Source: Metaphire vulgaris (Eukaryota; Annelida; Clitellata; Crassiclitellata; Megascolecidae). From it: 64,000 nucleotides of DNA. The position numbers were made by a program, and so were the translations under genes. Below are positions 55,201 through 57,009 of this stretch, piece after piece. Every line of letters starts with the position of its first letter. Within the stretch, counting starts at the first letter, position 1. The stretch spans positions 2,273,501 to 2,337,500 of the forward strand of contig CM030870.1 in assembly GCA_018105865.1 (NCBI GenBank), in the 5' to 3' direction. The notes beneath the pieces are model-generated. The model was not told the origin of the DNA. It did no database searches and saw only the letters and a program-made list of their open reading frames with translations.

Positions 55201-56316
55201 ATGCTACAAATGTTGTCAAGCATCTTCAACTCCTGTTTGCTCTTCTTTCTTTTAGTGACCGCCAGTGAGTTTAGCAAGTGATTTAGATTTTTACAAATAT
55301 CTTCTCTTTATTCACATTACCATTGAATTTGTTATTCTTTTAGTGTTTAGCGTTGTTGGCTATTCGCTGACCTTGTCTTTCGGTTTATGTGATATGTGCA
55401 GGGTAAATCTAGATTGCAAATGTCATTTTCTATTTGTGCAGTAATGTAATGTAATGTAATTAGCTATTTATATTGCGCCTAATCAATCAATGTTAGCAAG
55501 TGCATTACAATTAATGTCAATTATATCAATTATTATAAGCATAATTAAACAGATGTGTTTTCAAATGTTTACGGAAAGCGACGGGCGACTTTATGTTCCG
55601 TAGCGCTGGTGGAAGGGCGTTCCAGGCATGAGGTCCGGCGTACGAGAAGGCTCGTTGCTCCATGACTGTCCGAAGACGAGGTTTCTGGTATTGACCGGTA
55701 GAGGCTGATCGTAGGCCTGGTCTACCAATGGCGGTTGATGTTGGCTGGAGCAGATCGGCCAGATAGGTCGGACAAAGAACATTCTGTGCACAGAACATCA
55801 GCGTGCATAGTTTGTTTTGTATCCATGACTGGACTGGAAGCCAATGAAGTTCGCGAAGCGCCGGAGTGACGTGGTCTCGAGGTTTTAGGTCCAGCACCAG
55901 GCGTGCAGCAGCATTTTGTACGTGCTGCAGGTTGGCCAGTGTAGACTAATATTGATATCTTATATATTTTGGATTAAAATACTGAAGTCTCCTTTGTGGC
56001 AGCTACCCATCAACAACCAGTGATGTGCCATTATAAAAATTATGGGTTCAAATCCTTAACTGGTGACAATGCATGCATGCATGAGCCTCTTGGCTATGAA
56101 TTTGTGATAAATTTACTTGTTGAAAGAAATGCATTGAGAAAGATAATTGAACATATAAGTCAGGCTGATATCATGAAAGTTCTCTATAAAAGAGAAATAT
56201 TGGGAGAACCTTTGCCGTAATTTTTTATATTGAAGCATTTGATATTTTTGTGCTACAGATTCATTGATCCATCTTCCTTTATAGAATGTTTGAATCTTGA
56301 TACTACTCTTCAGCAG
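6175..56316 (+). CDS. USP48: USP48-like ubiquitin-specific protease, 5' part (six exons)
   Basis: This is a cysteine protease that removes ubiquitin from proteins; vertebrate USP48 is mainly nuclear. Coding parts are 6175-6314, 28268-28394, 37476-37535, 44438-44540, 55192-55264 and 56259-56316 (561 nt, 187 codons, one open frame). Residues 1-47 match the family N-terminus (MAPKQ..., NAWQWAE, TAYRV). Residues 48-89 hold the C-x-x-N-C-x-G-N-P-N-C segment. Residues 90-109 are the Cys box with the catalytic Cys in NLGATCYANTFLQ. Then come VWFHNPEFRKGILEC, the HLQLLFALL helix and FIDPSSFIECLNLDTT. Intron phases fit at every junction. The His box and the C-terminal domains are outside the window. 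Introns of 22.0, 9.1, 6.9, 10.7 and 1.0 kb are packed with transposons. No break is seen, so I take it as a working gene. Confidence 0.9.
6360..6665. mobile_element. hAT-like MITE in USP48 intron 1
   Basis: The ends AGTGTTTCCCAAAC and GTTTGGGAAACCCT are inverted, with a second inverted block GGGTCGCAG inside. Flanking 8-mers match poorly, so it is old. It starts 45 bp after the exon 1 donor. Confidence 0.6.
6780..7833. repeat. CT-rich low-complexity region and simple repeat
   Basis: 7031-7158 is a (CTGTCT)n/(CT)n microsatellite. Around it, CT-rich sequence and two copies of a block containing 'ccttaccaacatag' and 'cctataccattcaa' (about 6885-6960 and 7450-7495) suggest an old duplicated repeat. 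The Ser/Leu or Arg/Glu/Asp runs in frames across it are not proteins. Confidence 0.6.
8008..8148 (-). repeat. LTR (3' LTR in element orientation)
   Basis: This 141-bp direct repeat is nearly identical to 11101-11242, differing at a few positions and small indels. The similarity implies a fairly recent insertion. Confidence 0.9.
8278..8697 (-). pseudogene. retropepsin-like protease remnant of the LTR element
   Basis: This 139-codon frame resembles Gypsy retropepsins. It has a flap-side segment (RCANGIVSEILLIEVNLKS), a strand (GVVLLGVTDYLP) and a closing IIGNDL motif like the usual (F/I)(L/I)G-N-D-L. Where the catalytic D-T/S-G triplet should sit, the text runs from VDGLVRV directly into CRVLVKKDVL, so the active-site loop appears deleted. 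It ends in VNKDV 130 bp before the LTR. The preceding 67 nt contain stops, so it is not joined in frame to the gag-side frame. The family call rests on motif spacing and is moderate. Confidence 0.55.
8765..9601 (-). pseudogene. acidic gag-pol linker region of the LTR element
   Basis: This 278-codon frame starts in the RFRRKCDIEDN context that continues the upstream gag frame after a shift near 9601. It is very rich in Asp, Glu, Val and Asn and has no cysteine knuckle. I recognise no domain. Its position between the Gag-like frame and the protease remnant suggests a Gag C-terminal or linker region. It is either a broken single ORF or a gag-pol frameshift site. Confidence 0.4.
9538..10020 (-). 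pseudogene. Gag-like N-terminal frame with duplicated 56-residue unit
   Basis: This is the first frame after the leader in element orientation. A module of the form NVLKMSD-x-KLR-x-ELLKHGC...VQSWSRRF...ILDVCNDEIIERVENER occurs twice. At DNA level it is a tandem duplication with a period of exactly 168 bp (9648-9815 and 9816-9983 on the + strand), which keeps the frame. The KLR-ELLKHG core resembles the SAP-like start found in some Gypsy Gags, but I cannot prove that. The frame ends by shifting into the 8765-9601 frame. Confidence 0.5.
11101..11242 (-). repeat. LTR (5' LTR in element orientation)
   Basis: This is the 142-bp partner of 8008-8148. It is followed on the minus strand by the TTTTGGGGCTCGTCC leader. 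Confidence 0.9.
11444..14823 (+). mobile_element. piggyBac transposon, full length but broken
   Basis: TTAA target duplications (11440-11443, 14824-14827) flank inverted ends CCCTTTAAACCC. It is 3380 bp and lies inside the hAT element, 200 bp from the LTR insertion. The 3' non-coding part (about 14050-14700) holds two copies of the module TCTGTTCCAAATACA...GCACGGATGG, which recurs in the other piggyBac elements of the window. Confidence 0.92.
12019..13735 (+). pseudogene. piggyBac transposase (several frameshifts)
   Basis: A cut-and-paste transposase acting at TTAA. The frame from ATG 12019 encodes an acidic N-terminus and stops at 12184. Pieces in other frames follow: FFELVQQTNLYAEQ and FADMRAYFSLNLYFGT up to 12577. 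The main body then runs in one frame to 13529. That body has the three catalytic Asp positions in context: NLSVDESMVRFKGR, HVYFDRYF and YMGGVDRGNQ. A C-terminal cysteine-rich domain follows in shifted frames (CRMC, YCNAC, CKDVC; 13600-13735). At least three frame breaks make it inactive, though the catalytic core is undamaged. Confidence 0.88.
14865..15345 (+). pseudogene. hAT transposase remnants (BED-finger start and C-terminal end)
   Basis: The + strand reads LMCLICRESASVNEEY...RRHNETKR, a BED-type zinc finger (C-x2-C...H-x4-H), then FSDGEFV. After about 15180 it resembles the hAT C-terminal dimerisation segment (LISWFGSTY, then TNLRPGLTSTLKVATTALEPDI). The whole catalytic middle is absent, so this copy lost its core by internal deletion. 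Stops and frame changes are frequent. Confidence 0.65.
15361..15535. repeat. short tandem repeats inside the hAT element
   Basis: It begins with copies of TTCATTAGATTAGATCCA, then a longer tandem pair (GTTATTAGAATAATTAGATC... to TTTGCAGACT). Confidence 0.8.
15749..16046. other. no gene seen
   Basis: AT-rich intron sequence to the right of the hAT duplication. I see nothing recognisable in it. Confidence 0.3.
16047..17378 (-). pseudogene. RTE-like LINE reverse transcriptase fragment
   Basis: Read on the minus strand in several frames: RT finger and palm (ASEEQFGFIEDCGCRNAIYILR, LYVCFIDYEKAFDNV), catalytic FADD in NLRFADDAALIADS, then the thumb/C-terminal part (MLYGAETWTISK, MLKISWTEK). Stops and shifts break it at about 16980, 16640 and 16360. 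The endonuclease part is missing (5' truncated). The C-terminal style is that of RTE-like LINEs rather than CR1. Confidence 0.8.
17517..18201. repeat. 253-bp tandem duplication, 20-bp minisatellite, ATT microsatellite
   Basis: 17517-17540 is (TTAA)n. A unit starting TTGTGGTGCCTTGTCCAGA occurs at 17568 and 17821 (period 253). Each copy carries a pogo-like end (TACCGTATTTGCACG). 18061-18140 holds four exact-length 20-bp units (GTCAATGCTCTCGGCGCCCC type). 18150-18201 is (ATT)n. Confidence 0.9.
18202..18670 (-). pseudogene. CR1-like LINE reverse transcriptase fragment
   Basis: The minus strand encodes HQSAYRSGHSTETAL, a palm segment (MSSAFDTFNHEILLHRL), the QGSVLGPILFLLYTAD block and YADD in HFYADD. 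It is about 150 codons in one frame, cut at one side by the ATT microsatellite and at the other near 18640, where unrelated repeat sequence begins. Confidence 0.85.
18671..19397. other. repeat-like intron sequence, no gene
   Basis: It contains GATAGACCGATAC-type hAT-like end sequence at 18640 and two related purine-rich blocks (GGGAGAGGGAGACGGAGAGG near 18940, GGAGAGGAAGACGGGG near 19260). No coding signal is seen. Confidence 0.3.
19398..21000 (+). pseudogene. CR1-like LINE 3' fragment, split by a piggyBac MITE
   Basis: The + strand frame CFTALRLIWSIRRS ends at the TTAA at 19470. It resumes after the MITE at 20499 as KSLVSALVLTRLDYGNAALAG, then the CR1 C-terminal pattern (DLHWLSVPEPIKY, ...VAAPRVWNGV) to about 20910, followed by the 3' untranslated region. 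An (AAT)n tail occurs at 21033-21053. There is no 5' half. Confidence 0.85.
19474..20498 (+). mobile_element. piggyBac-type MITE with two module copies
   Basis: TTAA (19470-19473, 20499-20502) flanks inverted ends CCTTTTCCAAGGG and CCCCCTTTAAAAGG. It is 1025 bp with no transposase. The shared non-coding module (TCTGTTCCAATTACAC...GATGG...GCTTCTATATAGCCTG) occurs twice, near 19740-20020 and 20110-20400. It sits in the ORF of a CR1 copy, so the insertion is younger than that LINE. Confidence 0.88.
21053..22044. mobile_element. fold-back element with about 140-bp inverted arms
   Basis: The left arm (21053-21194) and right arm (about 21905-22044) are inverted copies, starting AAATAGCC at both ends and including TTCCCACGGTT and a block around TCAAACAAAAGGTCAC. 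The right arm is enlarged by a tandem 39-bp duplication (21856-21894, 21895-21933). The middle holds piggyBac-like end sequence (21320-21420) and an RTE tail (21500-21845). No transposase is seen. Confidence 0.7.
21500..21845 (-). pseudogene. RTE-like LINE 3' end fragment
   Basis: On the minus strand: VIKRANTKRKFFHICQRRKL and SYFGHMQRNTKDNLQQT, then the 3' end with a CAT/ATC-type repeat. It matches the corresponding part of the copy at 25673-28035, so both belong to one family. Confidence 0.8.
22045..22432. other. no gene seen
   Basis: Intron sequence without a recognisable element. Confidence 0.3.
22433..22716. mobile_element. hAT-type MITE
   Basis: Inverted ends CAAAGGCGTAGCGAGGG and CCCTCGCTATGCCTCTG are flanked by ACTCGGTG / ACTTGGTG (7 of 8 match). 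It is 284 bp and non-coding. Confidence 0.8.
22800..24210 (-). mobile_element. 1.4-kb piggyBac derivative (copy A)
   Basis: TTAA at both sides (22796-22799, 24211-24214) and inverted ends CCTCTTTAGCGT define it. The minus strand carries the start of a transposase gene (24000 to about 23500, frameshifted here: MASRKRLAEMVMESDDDL...), then two copies of the shared piggyBac module. The catalytic core is deleted. Copy B is at 50378-51805. Confidence 0.88.
24211..24696. repeat. AT-rich simple repeats
   Basis: (ATAATT)n at about 24267-24300 and (AAT)n at about 24356-24411. The rest is AT-rich with no gene. Confidence 0.7.
24701..25300 (-). mobile_element. degenerate piggyBac 3' region
   Basis: TTAA at 24697 is followed by CACTTTAATGATC and diverged, inverted copies of the module seen at 14050-14700 (for example TTTGGTAGAAATG and TCTAACCATTGATG). 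The other end is lost. From 25300 to 25670 I see nothing. Confidence 0.55.
25673..28035 (-). pseudogene. RTE-like LINE, longest copy
   Basis: The 5'-most part is an endonuclease remnant (NQIDYILTNDRW, then PGADINSDHQLLVAVIKIRL near 27780-27950). A basic linker of 140 codons follows (27337-27759). The RT (26639-27337) has NKKAAGIDDVPIELLK, IPIPKKGDRKECTNYR, EEQAGFRKGRGTRDQI and LYMCFIDYTKAFD, then the catalytic YADD in NLRYADDIILIA (26349-26543). The C-terminal part is ATYGCESWTI and NICQRRKLSYFGHVQRN, ending in a CAT-rich 3' end. Frame breaks occur at about 27340, 26640, 26350 and 26000. It lies just upstream of USP48 exon 2. Confidence 0.88.
28268..28394 (+). CDS. USP48: USP48 coding exon 2
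   Basis: It starts after AG at 28266-28267. A + AG of exon 1 forms Arg, then KNCVGNPNCYCGLGEKAWI matches the conserved Cys-rich segment of the family. It ends RIP before a canonical GTGAGT donor (28395), phase 0. The pyrimidine tract at the acceptor is weak. A stronger AG at 28214-28215 would introduce an in-frame stop. Confidence 0.88.
28600..28850 (+). repeat. dispersed repeat ending in GA-rich microsatellite
   Basis: The block with CAGCAGTTCCACAGAAAG and TCAATTGCCTGTAACTAA is found inverted at about 52930-53240. A (GAGAGG)n stretch (28777-28843) follows. Confidence 0.65.
28843..30055 (-). pseudogene. CR1-like LINE 3' end, split by hAT
   Basis: The minus strand gives VPYSRTVIGTSCFLVCAHKL, WNSLPTSL and LKTHLFDLAYS, the usual CR1 C-terminus, then a 3' end with ATAGCGCC and (GATT)n. 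It is interrupted by the hAT at 29161-29965 and continues faintly to about 30055. Confidence 0.75.
29161..29965. mobile_element. hAT element, non-autonomous
   Basis: Inverted ends CAGGGTTGTCCAAC and GTTGGACAACCCTG are flanked by ACCTATTG / ACCTAGTG (7 of 8). It is 805 bp, with GGGCCGGATT-type blocks near the right end. I could not recognise coding remains inside. Confidence 0.85.
30395..30660 (+). pseudogene. pogo/Tigger transposase C-terminal fragment
   Basis: The + strand reads AEAASAIDALMHYFEQSD and SMHLTSQRQATIQEYY with one in-frame stop. This is the typical end of Tigger-type transposases. No TIRs were found around it. Confidence 0.6.
30661..30984. repeat. duplicated repeat block
   Basis: A block with CTCATTTTGTCACCACC...CCAAAATAGAATGC occurs twice (about 30756-30800 and 30850-30890). 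A related inverted block is near 52880-52930. Confidence 0.6.
30985..32900 (+). pseudogene. CR1-like LINE, broken, carrying a fold-back element
   Basis: RT palm: DL-x-AAFDTVDHGIIIRHLE (a stop inside), ILAWFSDYLTERTQSVQWNG, EGSVLGPLLFVLYVAD, then HAYADDFQIY near 31270. The frame then shifts repeatedly. Small duplications occur at about 31515-31560 (CTTTGGGAGTTCT) and 31600-31690. The C-terminal and 3' part resumes at about 32590 and ends at an ATATAAATTGTC tail near 32900. Confidence 0.8.
31985..32570. mobile_element. fold-back element with GACAAAATAGCGCC repeats
   Basis: The left side has several copies of ACAAAATAGCGCCGAC-like motifs (31985-32090). The right side has the inverted GTCGGCGCTATTTTGTC (32470-32565). 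The AT-rich middle has a direct repeat (AGAAGCAAATACTAAA...GACTAATGTAAT). The exact ends are unsure and no transposase is seen. Confidence 0.65.
32985..33375 (-). pseudogene. LINE endonuclease fragment
   Basis: On the minus strand: GDLNVKVSKGKMELSVG, NEREDRLVEWCEKEMIITNS, which is the GDLN-type motif of LINE apurinic endonucleases of the RTE/Jockey style. It is cut on both sides, at the right by the CA microsatellite. Confidence 0.65.
33385..33460. repeat. (CA)n(TA)n microsatellite
   Basis: About 27 CA units are followed by about 9 TA units, at the boundary between two LINE fragments. Confidence 0.95.
33490..36065 (+). pseudogene. CR1-like endonuclease-reverse transcriptase ORF
   Basis: Self-copying enzyme of the LINE. 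The endonuclease part (to about 34190) has FYVVGDLNLHLE and LGGLLDVVI, with SDNK where S-D-H is usual, so a key His is lost. The frame shifts near 34190 and 34570. From 34585 the RT is open for almost 500 codons: LNNCRPVYNLPFLSKLLEK, SAYRRGHSTETAILKLL, LLDLSAAFDTVDHQIL, QGSVLGPLLFILYTAD, catalytic HSYADDGQIY, and the C-terminal LVLTRIDYCNCVLLGL, HWLRVPQRIVYK and NPALWNSLPDNVTGA. The frame runs on past the MITE junction at 36066 and stops inside it at 36183. Confidence 0.9.
36066..37096 (+). mobile_element. piggyBac-type MITE with paired palindromes and two module copies
   Basis: TTAA on both sides (36062-36065, 37097-37100) flanks ends CCCGTTACAGGGG and CCCCCTTCAACGGG. The left end holds two copies of a GACGTTTTAAAACGTC-like palindrome. 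The rest is two copies of the shared module (TCTGTTCCAAAGACAC...CACGGATGGATGG...CTTCTATATAGCCTG). It lies in the CR1 3' part. A related MITE is at 45332. Confidence 0.88.
37476..37535 (+). CDS. USP48: USP48 coding exon 3 (Cys box)
   Basis: It has acceptor TTTAG at 37471-37475, 20 codons and donor GTATCT at 37536, phase 0 at both sides. The product contains NLGATCYANTFLQ, the Cys box of ubiquitin-specific proteases. The Cys is the catalytic nucleophile. Confidence 0.95.
37546..38427. other. no gene seen
   Basis: AT-rich intron 3 sequence. I recognise no element and no conserved coding stretch. Confidence 0.3.
38428..39700 (-). pseudogene. CR1-like LINE 3' fragment, inverted relative of 33480-37212
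   Basis: The minus strand reads PVSAAIKLVRALVLTRIDYC, NGVLLGLPDTRLNRLQSVLN and HWGDHVTPLLRDRLNWLPVQ, almost the same protein as the C-terminal RT of the copy at 33480-37212. It ends in the same GACAATTTATATAG 3' end at 38430. A hAT-like element interrupts it at 38613-39170. Confidence 0.88.
38613..39170. mobile_element. hAT-type MITE with TTTAACT sub-terminal repeats
   Basis: Ends are CAGTGATGGGC and GGTCATCGCTG. The right flank is GGGATTCC (39171-39178). The left flank is GGGATT + AGTTAGTG + CC, that is, the same 8-bp duplication with 8 extra bases inside. The 558-bp interior is full of TTTAACT/AGTTAA motifs and has an (AAT)n run at about 38880. Confidence 0.8.
39701..40379. other. no gene; possible hAT remnant
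   Basis: A CCGGATCCGG-rich patch at 39955-40030 (ATCCGGTCATTCCCTAG) looks like one hAT end, and a faint partner may lie near 38370. I cannot bound it. Confidence 0.25.
40380..40730 (-). pseudogene. CR1-like LINE C-terminal fragment
   Basis: On the minus strand: RRMNVYVPRSRTALTQHQAF, AVTGPSLWNALNPSIRESLL, then a 3' end with TAATGTAATGT. This is the CR1 C-terminal pattern only. Confidence 0.75.
41030..41940 (+). pseudogene. CR1-like LINE RT fragment, split by a DNA element
   Basis: Before the insertion it reads HQSAFTKHHFTEAVLTYIYD. After it, ISAAFDAIDHKILLKYLSIW continues the palm. Remains of the following blocks occur to about 41900. Frameshifts are present. Confidence 0.75.
41157..41572 (+). 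mobile_element. GGGGCTGTCC-ended DNA element, best copy
   Basis: Ends GGGGCTGTCCATTAATTA and TAATTAATGAACAGCCCC are inverted. TTC on both sides (41154-41156, 41573-41575) looks like a 3-bp target duplication, because the host LINE reads through if one TTC is removed. It is 416 bp and non-coding. The superfamily is not clear to me. Relatives are at 4110-4356 and 4522-4926. Confidence 0.8.
42150..42640 (-). pseudogene. RTE-like LINE C-terminal fragment
   Basis: On the minus strand: AIKLCLYQTLDMFVLLHVAE, LESLYIRFQCQMLRVRWYNF and LPSLNELISSNRLAKFRHAA, the C-terminal pattern of RTE-like LINEs. It is flanked at 42100-42150 by a (ATC)n tail. Confidence 0.75.
42641..44040 (-). pseudogene. CR1-like LINE 5' half (endonuclease to start of RT)
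   Basis: The minus strand starts with LNIGWLNVRSLANKTAAIHD and LDILALTEVWYHSS (endonuclease start, 43890-44035), then PIIIGGDMNVHIEDKTNAIS (43527-43808). Next come SQYRPLWFDAECRAACRKCR and the linker, then the RT start (DPIPTFLLKEILDRLLSYIT). It stops abruptly at about 42640 where RTE sequence begins. Frameshifts are present. Confidence 0.82.
44438..44540 (+). CDS. USP48: USP48 coding exon 4
   Basis: It has acceptor TTTTTTAG at 44437 and donor GTATGA at 44541. It reads VWFHNPEFRKGILEC, then a Ser/Asn-rich loop, and ends one base into a codon that exon 5 completes. VWF-x-N-x-x-x-R matches the family segment right after the Cys box. Confidence 0.9.
44541..45082. other. no gene; possible pogo-like end
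   Basis: TACCATATTTTCACGCATA near 44902 resembles pogo-type ends. The rest is plain AT-rich intron. Confidence 0.3.
45083..45331. mobile_element. hAT left end
   Basis: CAGGGATGGGCAAAGTGCGG with GCGGCC blocks is a Charlie-like left end. No right end was found. The piggyBac MITE inserted at 45332 may have split it. Confidence 0.45.
45332..46224 (+). mobile_element. piggyBac-type MITE, right end lost
   Basis: TTAA at 45328-45331 is followed by CCCTCTACAGGGGTTCGACG. It has the same paired palindromes (CGACGTTTTAAAACGTCG) and two modules as 36066-37096. It ends abruptly after AAACAATGATGCAAGCC, without its right end. Confidence 0.85.
46225..46879. other. no gene seen
   Basis: It contains CT-rich blocks with 'cgcccagcc', 'gccaaccctcc' and similar text, but no coding sequence. 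Confidence 0.3.
46880..46995. repeat. minisatellite of GGTCTTGGTCTCGATGGTAG type
   Basis: Several imperfect units alternate GGTCTTGGTCTC and GATGGTAGTA/AATGGTAGTG. It merges into the end of the Gypsy RNase H frame, whose last codons (HRDQDHYH) are made of it. Confidence 0.85.
46990..47612 (-). pseudogene. Gypsy RNase H and connection domain fragment
   Basis: The minus strand encodes about 200 codons in one frame: LILENDASEYGIGSAILQDG, IAYASRYLSDTETRWAQIEK, ELLAITYGLEKFHHYTFG and VVIITDHKPL, then YQPGKSLPVADALSRAP. This is the RNase H domain of a Ty3/Gypsy pol with its Asp/Glu residues (D-A-S, E-K-E, T-D-H). The upstream frame (AFQEAKHLVTAAPVLALYD) starts outside the longest frame at about 47610. 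No LTRs or other domains are near, so it is an isolated fragment. Confidence 0.88.
47613..48060. repeat. two CR1 3' ends head to tail
   Basis: 47613-47795 on the + strand is a CR1 C-terminus and tail (LFTRNLKTYLF-like, then TATTTATTTATT). 47800-48050 on the minus strand is a different CR1 3' end (AGACTTGGCTG, ATATGTCCAGAG region) with a (TTTA)n tail. Confidence 0.6.
48121..48992. mobile_element. hAT element (outer of a nested pair)
   Basis: Ends TAGAGGGAGTGACATGG and CCGTGTCACTCTCTA are flanked by ATGTGCAC / ATGTGCGC (7 of 8). The right part has repeated TTACCGCGGTAA-type palindromes. It contains the hAT at 48312-48487. Confidence 0.75.
48312..48487. mobile_element. hAT-type MITE (inner of a nested pair)
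   Basis: Inverted ends CAGGGGTGTAGCGACGG and CTGGCTATGCCTCTG are flanked by GTTCACTC / GTTCGCTT (6 of 8). It is 176 bp and resembles the ends of 22433-22716. Confidence 0.75.
48993..49618. other. no gene; GTGTGCGC-rich repeat patch
   Basis: 49000-49160 has repeated ATACATGTGTGCGC-like motifs on both strands, perhaps sub-terminal repeats of a small element. I cannot bound it. Confidence 0.3.
49619..50317 (+). mobile_element. hAT element (Charlie-like) with transposase remains
   Basis: Inverted ends CAGTGTTTCTCAAACT and AGTTTGAGAAACACTG are flanked by an exact GTTTACAC duplication (49611-49618, 50318-50325). Around 50060-50240 the + strand reads FLNQAIQVVNFINPDHLN and LCEAMDSENTCLLYHADVCW in shifted frames, part of a Charlie-type transposase core. 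It is 699 bp and internally deleted. Confidence 0.88.
50378..51805 (-). mobile_element. 1.4-kb piggyBac derivative (copy B)
   Basis: TTAA on both sides (50374-50377, 51806-51809). Ends CCCCTTTACCGTG and ACGCTAAAGAGG. The layout is the same as copy A at 22800-24210: a transposase start on the minus strand followed by two shared modules, with the catalytic part deleted. Confidence 0.9.
51077..51595 (-). CDS. truncated piggyBac transposase N-terminal ORF
   Basis: An open frame of 172 codons. It has a short basic start (MASRKRLAAAEAL near residue 14), a strongly acidic region (SDDDLSEFEDTDDD, SSEDESSGDSDETEGYE; residues 30-70), and then the N-terminal fold seen in PGBD-type transposases (IDYFKLFFTTEI, KWEDVGMDELLVFLSLIIYHG). 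It stops at the deletion junction, before any catalytic Asp. It cannot transpose. It could bind other subunits or DNA if expressed, but nothing here shows expression. Copy A (24000-23500) has the same frame with a small deletion and a shift. Confidence 0.6.
   Translation of the reverse strand: MRLEEGGFVVVEKMASRKRLAAAEALEMVMESDDDLSEFEDTDDDVMWSGDERSSEDESSGDSDETEGYEVRQEFQWDNRASVEPTRVAFTGESGMKVDIFPTKYPIDYFKLFFTTEILEVMLLETNRRAAQLQQVTLARHSRLLKWEDVGMDELLVFLSLIIYHGTDLNNF
51806..52020. other. no gene seen
   Basis: Short intron stretch with nothing recognisable. Confidence 0.3.
52022..52650 (+). pseudogene. LINE fragment, start of RT
   Basis: The + strand gives VKNAINHF, stop, NGKAPDADGIPAELRKCV, SLHSIIQRVWQSGKIPSAWQ and NYHPITLLSVPF. 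These are the opening RT blocks of a LINE (GKAPG/ADGIPAE, W...I.P). Several stops are present. Confidence 0.75.
52651..53280 (-). repeat. dispersed repeat (inverted relative of 28600-28850)
   Basis: 52860-53240 contains the inverse of the 28600-28760 block (GACTTTCTGTGGAACTGC) and a CT-rich stretch in place of its GA repeat. 52651-52860 shows nothing. To about 53600 I see no gene. Confidence 0.6.
53600..54895 (-). pseudogene. RTE-like LINE fragment with a CR1 3' end inserted
   Basis: On the minus strand: SQRFGLTINAAKTKSMVASK and FTYVGGQITSNGSHQEDIE (54690-54830). After the CR1 insertion the C-terminal pattern KKWIDSIKDLKERQLTI (53680-53720) follows. Frames are broken in several places. Confidence 0.75.
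53828..54390 (-). pseudogene. CR1-like LINE 3' end nested in the RTE copy
   Basis: The minus strand reads LVRAFVVTQIDYYNGLLLGL, LQSIINAAARLIFRVCWHNH, LLRDKLHLLQVPERKVFKHC, then the CR1 tail (GACAATTTATATAGTGCC) at 53825. It interrupts the RTE fragment. Confidence 0.82.
54900..55190. other. no gene seen
   Basis: AT-rich intron sequence leading to the exon 5 acceptor. Confidence 0.4.
55192..55264 (+). CDS. USP48: USP48 coding exon 5
   Basis: It has acceptor TTCTGTTACAG at 55191 and donor GTGAGT at 55265. It completes the exon 4 codon and reads NATNVVKHLQLLFALLSFSD, matching the family's H-L-Q-x-L-F-A-L-L helix. It ends two bases into a codon. Confidence 0.92.
55440..55945 (-). pseudogene. CR1-like LINE C-terminal fragment in USP48 intron 5
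   Basis: The minus strand encodes LKPRDHVTPALRELHWLPVQ, CPTYLADLLQ, FSYAGPHAWNALPPALRNIK and FRKHLKTHLFNYAY, then a 3' end with ATATTGCGCC and (TAATG)n. It is open for 123 codons but is only the C-terminus. Confidence 0.88.
56259..56316 (+). CDS. USP48: USP48 coding exon 6
   Basis: It has acceptor TTTTTGTGCTACAG at 56258 and donor GTTTGT at 56317. It completes the exon 5 codon and reads FIDPSSFIECLNLDTTLQQ, matching the family Y-I-D-P-S-x-F segment that directly precedes D-A-Q-E-F. It ends at a codon boundary. The next exon was not found to 64000. Confidence 0.92.
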
Positions 56317-57000
56317 GTTTGTGTTTGATTATCAGAGCTCTGCTTAACTAAAATCTTTAACAAGGAAAGCATGATAAAAATTGTATTAAATTTATGACAC
56401 ATTTTATGTAGAAGTGATTCTTAGATGCTTCTTCCTATTTCTTCATGCCAGGGTCATTGCTGGTGTCACAAGATGTGTTAGCATTGGTTTTTTCAGCTCT
56501 ATCCCTGGTTGGTCATTTCTTTGGTCCATAACCCAAGGTCTCCTAAGTGTGCCCCAAGCATGAATCTCCTCAGTTCTGAAACAAGGTTTTGAATCAGTTG
56601 ACCCTATCCTCTGGAATGCTATTAGTTCAGAACAAATTCCTAATTTAAATCTAGTTTAGCTATTTAGGGTATGATTTCTAATTCTATTTACGTAACTATT
56701 CTTGAAATACGGTTTAGTTCTAAATCCCAATTTCTATTTTCATTAGGTAACTGCAATAATTTTAATTATAATTTTAATTTCCATTAATGAAAATATCACT
56801 GAGTGCAGGCTTTCTGTGCCACTACTTACCTAGTACACAGAATTCAACGATGAACCCTATTTTCATTTGAATATGAGAGTAGCTTTGCTTTTTTGCCCTA
56901 TTTATATTAATAGTTGCATCCTGCTTGGTTTTGTATTAATTTTTGCATTAATGTATACCAGAAAACCTTATGTAATTATATTTAATTATTTCACTTTTGC
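56317..57000. other. no gene seen
   Basis: AT-rich intron 6 sequence without a recognisable element. Confidence 0.4.
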
Positions 57001-57009
57001 TGATATGCA

